Below are positions 8,023 to 12,818 of a stretch of 12,818 nucleotides of DNA, piece by piece; positions within the stretch are counted from its first letter, which is position 1, and each line of letters starts with the position of its first letter. The stretch is from Euryarchaeota archaeon TMED117 (GTDB taxonomy: Archaea; Thermoplasmatota; Poseidoniia; Poseidoniales; Poseidoniaceae): the NCBI GenBank assembly GCA_002171315.2, contig NHFS02000080.1, positions 4,873 through 17,690 of the forward strand, written 5' to 3'. The notes beneath the pieces were generated by a model, which worked only from the letters and a program-made list of their open reading frames with translations, searched no databases and was not told the DNA's origin. The position numbers and the translations under genes were made by a program.

Positions 8023-8138
8023 GAGGTTCCTTAACAACTCGCATTCATCAATGCTCGTATTGTAAAAACACACTATTTCGTCCCTGCACACCTTTTTGAT
8101 GTTCGTTCATGTGGCTTGTACATCGGGGGTGCGAGGTT
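8023..8138. promoter_or_regulatory. Divergent intergenic region between the FolM-like gene and lipA
   Basis: These 116 bp separate two outward-facing genes, so they should hold promoters for both. A-rich and T-rich runs (TGTAAAAACAC near 8060, CTTTTTGATG near 8092) are candidate core elements, but neither matches an archaeal TATA box well. A short inverted repeat, GCATT-CATC-AATGC, lies at 8041-8054. No operator or riboswitch is recognised. Confidence 0.4.
8125..8131 (+). promoter_or_regulatory. Probable ribosome binding site of lipA
   Basis: GGGGGTG ends 7 nt before the ATG at 8139 and resembles the GGTG/GAGGT motif before the downstream genes. A second motif, GAGGT at 8133-8137, is only 1 nt from that ATG and so too close. 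The spacing supports 8139 over the upstream ATG at 8109. Confidence 0.45.
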
Positions 8139-9152
8139 ATGGCTAGAAATCTAAAAATGGCGTCACCTAAAGCACCTAGGCCCCGTTTGCCAAACTGGTT
8201 TCGAACACGACTGCCATCTGGAAAACAGCAACAAACCTTCAATGAAACGATGGATGCTGTAAAAGATAACAAACTCCATACCGTCTGCCAAGAGGCAAAA
8301 TGCCCAAACATTCACGATTGTTGGTCAAGCGGAGATGCAACATTCATGATCGCTGGAAAAGAGTGTACGAGGGGTTGTCGTTTCTGTGCAGTTGGAACTC
8401 GCAAAACACCACCTCCACTTGACCAAGATGAACCTCAACATTTGGCAGAGGCAGTGTCATCAATGAACTTACGTCATGCAGTAATTACGGTTGTCAACAG
8501 AGATGATTTAGAGGATTCAGGTGCAGACCATTACAAAAAATGCCTTGCTGCTGTTTTCGAATCTTCTCCTGAAGTTACACTCGAACTTCTTTGTTCGGAC
8601 CTAGCAGGGGATTTGAACGATCTTGCACATCTACTCGAAGGAAGTCCACTGAAAGTTTTCGCTCATAATGTTGAATGCGTCCCCCGATTGGATCCCATCG
8701 TTCGTGACCCACGAGCATCGTTTAACCAATCCATTCAGATACTCAAGGAAGCAAAACGGCTCCGCCCAGATATCATCACAAAATCATCGATTATGGTCGG
8801 TGTAGGTGAAACGGATGATGAGGTTCTTGAAGCAATGAAACTACTCAGGGAAGTCAATGTTGATTTACTCACGATAGGACAGTATCTTGCTCCATCAAAA
8901 AATCATCTCGCAGTCGATAGATTCCCTGAACCTGAGCGTTATGATGAATGGGCTGAAGCTGCAATCGAAATGGGCTTTTCAGGTGTCGCTTGTGGGCCAT
9001 TGGTACGTTCTTCGTACAAAGCGGGATTGCTCATGAGGAAAACCTTGGATGAAACCAATCAAGAGGAAATGCCAGGGGCTTATGTGAAAGTTCAACCCAT
9101 AGCAAATCACCAACATCCCTTAATGCCGAGTCATGGTGAGGTGAACCAATGA
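8139..9152 (+). CDS. lipA: Lipoyl synthase (radical SAM)
   Basis: 337 residues, close to the family norm. LipA inserts two sulfurs into protein-bound octanoyl groups to form lipoyl, using S-adenosylmethionine. The auxiliary-cluster motif is Cys50, Cys55 and Cys61 (CQEAKCPNIHDC). The radical-SAM cluster is Cys76, Cys80 and Cys83 (CTRGCRFC). The C-terminal RSSYKA (290-295) supplies the serine ligand of the auxiliary cluster. GVGETDDEV is the usual SAM-side segment. The start at 8139 is preferred over 8109 because of ribosome-binding spacing and because the extra ten residues look unlike LipA. The stop overlaps the bkdA1 start (ATGA), so translation is probably coupled. The obvious client is the E2 encoded three genes downstream. 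No octanoyltransferase or lipoate ligase gene is in the window, so the source of the octanoyl group is not visible. Confidence 0.96.
   Translation: MARNLKMASPKAPRPRLPNWFRTRLPSGKQQQTFNETMDAVKDNKLHTVCQEAKCPNIHDCWSSGDATFMIAGKECTRGCRFCAVGTRKTPPPLDQDEPQHLAEAVSSMNLRHAVITVVNRDDLEDSGADHYKKCLAAVFESSPEVTLELLCSDLAGDLNDLAHLLEGSPLKVFAHNVECVPRLDPIVRDPRASFNQSIQILKEAKRLRPDIITKSSIMVGVGETDDEVLEAMKLLREVNVDLLTIGQYLAPSKNHLAVDRFPEPERYDEWAEAAIEMGFSGVACGPLVRSSYKAGLLMRKTLDETNQEEMPGAYVKVQPIANHQHPLMPSHGEVNQ
9138..9143 (+). promoter_or_regulatory. Ribosome binding site of bkdA1
   Basis: GAGGTG, inside the end of lipA, lies 5 nt before the ATG at 9149. With the ATGA overlap it fixes the start and implies translational coupling to lipA. 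Confidence 0.65.
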
Positions 9153-10390
9153 CGGGGAGAAGAACGGCGACAACAGCGCCTTATACCATCGGAATTCCTC
9201 CTTTTAGACCTGGGGAAAAGGCTGATTTTGGTGGCTCATTCAAGGAGCAACCAGAAGACCTCAACCGCCCAGATCCGGCAACATGTACTTCTGACGAGAC
9301 AACCTTGCATGCAAGAGGACTTGTCCGGGTTCTCGACGATAACGGTGAAGCAAAAGGAGAATGGAATCCTAATCTCGATAAAGCGACTATGATCGAGGGA
9401 CTCGAATACATGATGCGATTGCGTATTTTTGACGACCGAATGATCAAGATGCAACGAACAGGAAAACTCTCTTTCTACATGCGGTCTTTTGGTGAAGAAG
9501 CAATTGCTATCGCCCAAACGATGGCACTGAAAGAACAAGATTGGATATTCCCTTCTTATCGACAACCAGGGGCTCAATTCGTACGTGGCCGAGACATGGT
9601 TAGTATGATCTGCCACTGCATTGGTAATACGGAAGACAACGTTCGAGGACGACAAATGCCAGTTCACTATACTTACAAAGAAGGACGATTCATTTCGATT
9701 TCATCTCCTGTAGGAACTCAATTCTCACAAGCAGTAGGTGTCGCTATGGCGAGTGCTTACCAAGGAAAGGACGAAGTCTGCATCTCATGGCTTGGAGACG
9801 GAACATCCGCTCAAGGCGATTACCATTATGCACTGAACTTCGCTTCCACATTCAAACCTCCAGTCATCCTCAATGTCGTCAACAATCAGTGGGCAATTTC
9901 AACTCACTCCAATCTCGCAACTGGTGGAAAGACCTTTGCTGAACGAGGTTTGGCCTATGACATTCCTTCGTTTAGAGTGGATGGAAATGATTTCCTTGCC
10001 CTCTACAGCATCACACAATGGGCGCGTCAGCGTACAGAAGCAGGTCTCGGTCCGACTCATATCGAAATTTACACGTACAGGGCAGGCGCACACTCATCTT
10101 CGGATGATCCGTCTGCATATCGTCCAAATGATGAAGCAGCATGCTGGCCGGGCGGAGATCCCATTCAGCGATTGAAAGACCACCTCATCTCAATTGGTGT
10201 TTGGGATGAAGAGAAGCACGCTGAACTTGCACAGAAAATTGACGATGATGTGATGACAGCTTACAAAGAAGCATGTGAATTTGGCGACCTTGCTTCAGGA
10301 CCATATCCACCTGCATCAACAATTTTCACAGAAGTCTATGAGACCGTCCCTTGGCATATCCAAGAACAAAGAGAGGAACTCGGGAAGTGA
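9149..10390 (+). CDS. bkdA1: Branched-chain 2-oxoacid dehydrogenase E1, alpha subunit
   Basis: 413 residues. With the beta subunit it forms the thiamine-diphosphate E1 that decarboxylates branched 2-oxoacids and acylates the E2 lipoyl group. The ThDP/Mg motif runs from GDG (216-218) to NN (245-246, in VVNNQWAIST). KLSFYMRSFGEEA (106-118), GRQMPVHY (167-174) and HSSSDDPSAYR (315-325) are characteristic of the branched-chain type rather than pyruvate dehydrogenase; the last is the loop phosphorylated in the mammalian enzyme. An N-terminal region of about 77 residues including GLVRVLDDNGEAKG precedes the core and matches the layout of Pseudomonas BkdA1 as I recall it, as does the C-terminal EQREELG ending. 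The start overlaps the lipA stop. Substrate preference beyond family level cannot be read from sequence. Confidence 0.95.
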   Translation: MTGRRTATTAPYTIGIPPFRPGEKADFGGSFKEQPEDLNRPDPATCTSDETTLHARGLVRVLDDNGEAKGEWNPNLDKATMIEGLEYMMRLRIFDDRMIKMQRTGKLSFYMRSFGEEAIAIAQTMALKEQDWIFPSYRQPGAQFVRGRDMVSMICHCIGNTEDNVRGRQMPVHYTYKEGRFISISSPVGTQFSQAVGVAMASAYQGKDEVCISWLGDGTSAQGDYHYALNFASTFKPPVILNVVNNQWAISTHSNLATGGKTFAERGLAYDIPSFRVDGNDFLALYSITQWARQRTEAGLGPTHIEIYTYRAGAHSSSDDPSAYRPNDEAACWPGGDPIQRLKDHLISIGVWDEEKHAELAQKIDDDVMTAYKEACEFGDLASGPYPPASTIFTEVYETVPWHIQEQREELGK

Positions 10391-10391
10391 G

Positions 10392-11405
10392 ATGATGGTT
10401 GACATGAATATGATCAAATCTCTTAATTCGGCATTGTCGATTTCACTGAAAGAAGATCCAAGCGTGGTCATCTTTGGAGAAGATGTTGGTTTCTTCGGAG
10501 GCGTTTTTCGAGTCACAGAAGGATTGCAAAAGGAATACGGAGCACACCGAGTCTTTGATTCACCACTCGCAGAAGGAGGAATCGCTGCTATCGCTATGGG
10601 TATGGGACTCAACGGACTACGTCCTGTAGCAGAAATCCAATTCGCCGACTATATTTTCCCAGCGTATGACCAAATTGTCAATGAAATTGCAAAGGTTCGA
10701 CATCGCTCAGGAGGAGAATTCACTGCGCCGCTCACATTCCGAACACCTGCTGGTGGTGGAATCAAGGGAGGGCATCATCACTCACAATCTCCAGAAGCGC
10801 AGTTTACGCACACACCGGGTTTGAAGGTCGTTTATTGCTCAAACCCATACAATGCAAAAGGACTGCTCTTGTCTTCGATTGAATGCAACGATCCAGTGAT
10901 TTTCTTTGAACCAAAGCGTTGTTACAGAGGTCCTTTCTATGGAGACCCACACAATGTTCCAACATGGTCAGGTCATCCAGATGCTGAAGTTCCTGAAGGA
11001 CATTACACCGTTCCTCTTGAGCAAGCAAGGGTTGTCAAAGAAGGAAATGCTTGCACTGTTATTGCTTATGGGACAATGGTCCATGTTGCAGAACAGGCAA
11101 TAAAAGATTCAGGTATTGATTGTGAACTGATCGACCTACAAACATTAGTCCCATGGGACAGAGATACCGTTGTCAATTCAATCAAGAAAACAGGACGATG
11201 TGTTATTGTCCATGAGGCTCCAAAAACCAGCGGTTTCGGAGCAGAAATGAGCGCATCGATTCAAGAAAGATGTTTCTATCATCTTGAAGCACCGATTCAA
11301 CGTGTCACCGGATGGGACACACCATTCCCGCATACAACGGAATGGGATTACATGCCAAGTCCTCAGCGAATAGCTGATGCAATAAAGAAAACACAGGTGG
11401 AATAA
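10392..11405 (+). CDS. bkdA2: Branched-chain 2-oxoacid dehydrogenase E1, beta subunit
   Basis: 337 residues, about the family length. Partner of E1 alpha in the alpha2-beta2 E1. Recognisable blocks are VVIFGEDVGFFGGVFRVTEG, SPLAEGGIAA with the conserved Glu (61), EIQFADYIFPAYDQIVNE, GGHHHSQSPEAQF, IFFEPKRCYRGPFYG, HEAPKTSGFGAE and GWDTPFPH. The short insert after FEPKRCYRGP (a WSGHP segment) is, as I recall, also in proteobacterial BkdA2 and absent from mammalian E1 beta. The gap to bkdA1 is 1 nt. The start is uncertain: ATG codons at 10392, 10395, 10404 and 10410 are in frame and none has a strong binding site. The family usually begins near MNMIxxLNSAL, so 10404 is a good alternative. An ATG at 10275, deep inside bkdA1, is rejected. 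Confidence 0.95.
   Translation: MMVDMNMIKSLNSALSISLKEDPSVVIFGEDVGFFGGVFRVTEGLQKEYGAHRVFDSPLAEGGIAAIAMGMGLNGLRPVAEIQFADYIFPAYDQIVNEIAKVRHRSGGEFTAPLTFRTPAGGGIKGGHHHSQSPEAQFTHTPGLKVVYCSNPYNAKGLLLSSIECNDPVIFFEPKRCYRGPFYGDPHNVPTWSGHPDAEVPEGHYTVPLEQARVVKEGNACTVIAYGTMVHVAEQAIKDSGIDCELIDLQTLVPWDRDTVVNSIKKTGRCVIVHEAPKTSGFGAEMSASIQERCFYHLEAPIQRVTGWDTPFPHTTEWDYMPSPQRIADAIKKTQVE
11395..11400 (+). promoter_or_regulatory. Ribosome binding site of bkdB
   Basis: AGGTGG, within the last codons of the E1 beta gene, is 7 nt before the ATG at 11408. It supports that start and coupled translation. Confidence 0.6.
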
Positions 11406-11407
11406 AT

Positions 11408-12691
11408 ATGGGAACATTTGCATTCAAATTACCAGATATCGGAGAAGGCGTCGTAGAAGGCGAAGTTGTAGAATGGATGGTCTCAGTAGGAGACTCAGTC
11501 AAAGAAGATGATCCAATTCTCTCGGTTATGACCGATAAAGCAACTGTAGAGATTCCAGCACCATGCGATGGAACTGTGAGTAAAATTATCGGAGAAGCAG
11601 GAGATATTCTACCAGTCGGAGTTGTCTGCATCGAATTTGATGTGGATGGAGACGGAAACGCTTCTTCTTCTGAAGAAGAACCTGCAAAGGAAGAAGTGGA
11701 AGCCAAGCCTGAACCAACTCCTGAACCCGTTGCGGCTCCAGAGCCTGAACCACAACCTGAAGCAGCACCTGTCTCTGTAGCAGGTCCTGCTGTTGAACGC
11801 GCCCCTGGGACAAAGCCACTAGCAAGTCCTGCCGTTCGACAACGTGCACGATCTGCAGGTGTAGATCTGTATCACGTTGCTGGCTCAGGTCCTGCAGGAC
11901 GAATCACTCATGCCGATCTTGATGTCCATCTCAGCGGTGGTGCAAGTCGTGCGAGTTCATCAATGCCAGTTGGTGGAAGTCCACGTACTGCAAAAACTGG
12001 AACTGAAGAGATCAAGGTTATCGGTTTGCGACGAAAGATTGCTGATTCAATGATGGCATCATACTCCACAATTGCTCACTTCTCATACTTTGAAGAAGTT
12101 GATGTAACCGAGTTGGAAGCCCTTCGACAACATCTCAATGCAACACGCCCTGAGGGTGCTCCGAAGTTGACCTATCTTCCATTCATCATGTTGGCTTTGG
12201 TCAAAGGACTGGGACAACGCCCAGAGTGTAATGCTCTCTATGATGATGAAGCAGGGGTTGTAACCCGACATGAGGGTGTACACCTTGGAATCGCTACTCA
12301 AACAGATCGTGGATTATACGTTCCTGTTGTCAAGCATGTTGAAGCCATGGATATTTGGTCTGCAGCTGCTGAAATGGGACGTGTCACTCAAGCAACTCGT
12401 GACGGAAAGGCTGGTGTGGATGACCTCTCAGGTTCAACATTCACCATCACAAGCCTCGGGCGCATGGGCGGACTTGGAGCTACACCGATCATTAACAAGC
12501 CAGAAGTTGGAATCCTTGGCGTCCACAATGCCAAAGACCGTGCAGTCGTTATCGATGGACGTATTGAAGTTCGTCGAATCATGAACCTTTCTTCCTCTTG
12601 GGATCACAGAGTCGTAGACGGACATGATGGGGCAAGTCTTGTTCAATTACTCAAATCAATGCTTGAACATCCTGCTACAATCTTCATGTGA
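11408..12691 (+). CDS. bkdB: Dihydrolipoyl acyltransferase E2 of the branched-chain 2-oxoacid dehydrogenase complex
   Basis: 427 residues. E2 forms the core of the complex and moves the acyl group from lipoate to CoA. There is one lipoyl domain at about 3-80 with the modified Lys44 in MTDKATVEIP. A flexible linker rich in Pro, Glu and Ala follows (about 83-137). The peripheral-subunit-binding domain at about 138-175 (SPAVRQRARSAGVDL, then GSGPAGRITHADL) docks E1/E3. After a short Ser/Gly-rich linker the catalytic domain runs from about 200 to the end, with the active-site motif DHRVVDG holding His400 and Asp404. The gap to the E1 beta gene is 2 nt. A single lipoyl domain is normal for branched-chain E2. 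The neighbouring E1 genes, not the E2 itself, give the branched-chain assignment. Confidence 0.95.
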   Translation: MGTFAFKLPDIGEGVVEGEVVEWMVSVGDSVKEDDPILSVMTDKATVEIPAPCDGTVSKIIGEAGDILPVGVVCIEFDVDGDGNASSSEEEPAKEEVEAKPEPTPEPVAAPEPEPQPEAAPVSVAGPAVERAPGTKPLASPAVRQRARSAGVDLYHVAGSGPAGRITHADLDVHLSGGASRASSSMPVGGSPRTAKTGTEEIKVIGLRRKIADSMMASYSTIAHFSYFEEVDVTELEALRQHLNATRPEGAPKLTYLPFIMLALVKGLGQRPECNALYDDEAGVVTRHEGVHLGIATQTDRGLYVPVVKHVEAMDIWSAAAEMGRVTQATRDGKAGVDDLSGSTFTITSLGRMGGLGATPIINKPEVGILGVHNAKDRAVVIDGRIEVRRIMNLSSSWDHRVVDGHDGASLVQLLKSMLEHPATIFM

Positions 12692-12694
12692 GGT
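12690..12694 (+). promoter_or_regulatory. Ribosome binding site of lpd
   Basis: GAGGT overlaps the TGA stop of the E2 gene and ends 7 nt before the ATG at 12702, ideal spacing. It shows the fifth gene belongs to the same translational series. Confidence 0.65.
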
Positions 12695-12701
12695 TATTGA
12701 A

Positions 12702-12818
12702 ATGAAAACACGTCAATGCAAAGTATTGGTTATTGGTGCCGGACCCGGCGGCTATGTTGCTGCAATCCGCGCTGGACAACTTGGACTCGATACAGTGATT
12801 GTAGAAGGACAACGTGTT
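12702..12818 (+). CDS. lpd: Dihydrolipoyl dehydrogenase E3 (partial, N-terminal 39 residues)
   Basis: The frame is open to the right edge, so only the FAD-binding N-terminus is visible. It reads VLVIGAGPGGYVAAIRAGQL, with the dinucleotide-binding GxGxxG (GAGPGG), followed by GLDTVIVEG, the expected end of the second strand that contacts the FAD ribose. E3 reoxidises dihydrolipoyl on the E2 and passes electrons to NAD. It starts 10 nt after the E2 stop. The AAIRAGQLG and VEGQ segments resemble Pseudomonas LpdV, the branched-chain-specific E3, as I recall it. The catalytic disulfide lies beyond the window. Confidence 0.93.
   Translation, partial: MKTRQCKVLVIGAGPGGYVAAIRAGQLGLDTVIVEGQRV

Noticed and set aside
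8041..8054. Inverted repeat GCATT-CATC-AATGC in the divergent intergenic region as an operator
   Set aside because: A 5-bp arm is too short to support an operator call, and no second copy is seen in the region.
8023..8091. N-terminal extension of the FolM-like reductase from an upstream ATG
   Set aside because: The 23 extra residues are unlike an SDR N-terminus, and the ATG at 8022 has AAGGA at good spacing and begins directly at the Rossmann strand.
8109..8138. lipA start at the upstream ATG
   Set aside because: It would add ten residues unlike LipA, and a GGGGGTG site fits the ATG at 8139 better.
10275..10391. Extension of the E1 beta gene into the end of the E1 alpha gene
   Set aside because: The extension overlaps E1 alpha by more than 100 bp and its residues do not resemble any E1 beta N-terminus. 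The family homology begins near MNMIKSLNSAL.

Overview
The window looks like a chromosomal piece of a planktonic archaeon, most likely a Thermoplasmatota member such as marine group II (Ca. Poseidoniales). This is inference. It rests on an archaeal-type tRNA-Leu(UAA), two very large secreted or membrane-anchored proteins with Ca-binding, NEW3-like and transglutaminase-like modules, dense N-glycosylation sequons, and moderate GC. No ribosomal or other phylogenetic marker gene is present, so the assignment is provisional.

Left two thirds, all on the minus strand. In transcription order (right to left): a FolM/pteridine-reductase-like short-chain dehydrogenase (8022 to 7285); a complete tRNA-Leu(UAA) with encoded CCA (7248 to 7162); a 966-residue single-pass surface protein with a signal peptide, a C-terminal membrane segment and an acidic tail (7067 to 4167); and, 53 bp further on, a giant exported protein (4113 to beyond position 1; 1371 residues visible). 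The giant protein has an array of thrombospondin type-3-like Asp-rich repeats, then a transglutaminase-like domain with a complete Cys/His/Asp triad, then beta-sandwich-like modules. It runs off the left edge without a stop.

Right third, plus strand: a tightly packed operon, lipA - bkdA1 - bkdA2 - bkdB - lpd. It encodes lipoyl synthase followed by E1 alpha, E1 beta, lipoylated E2 and the first 39 residues of E3 of a branched-chain 2-oxoacid dehydrogenase complex. Genes overlap or lie 1-10 nt apart, and most have a GGTG/GAGGT ribosome binding site. LipA would make the lipoyl cofactor carried on Lys44 of the E2; the complex would oxidatively decarboxylate branched 2-oxoacids from Val/Leu/Ile to acyl-CoA and NADH. 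The E1/E3 sequences and the gene order resemble the proteobacterial bkdA1-bkdA2-bkdB-lpdV operon, which suggests interdomain transfer of the whole unit.

The two blocks diverge from a 116-bp intergenic region (8023-8138). There is no mobile element, CRISPR array or gene-free stretch over 300 bp. The most unusual part is the surface-protein pair, especially the repeat-array plus transglutaminase-like protein.
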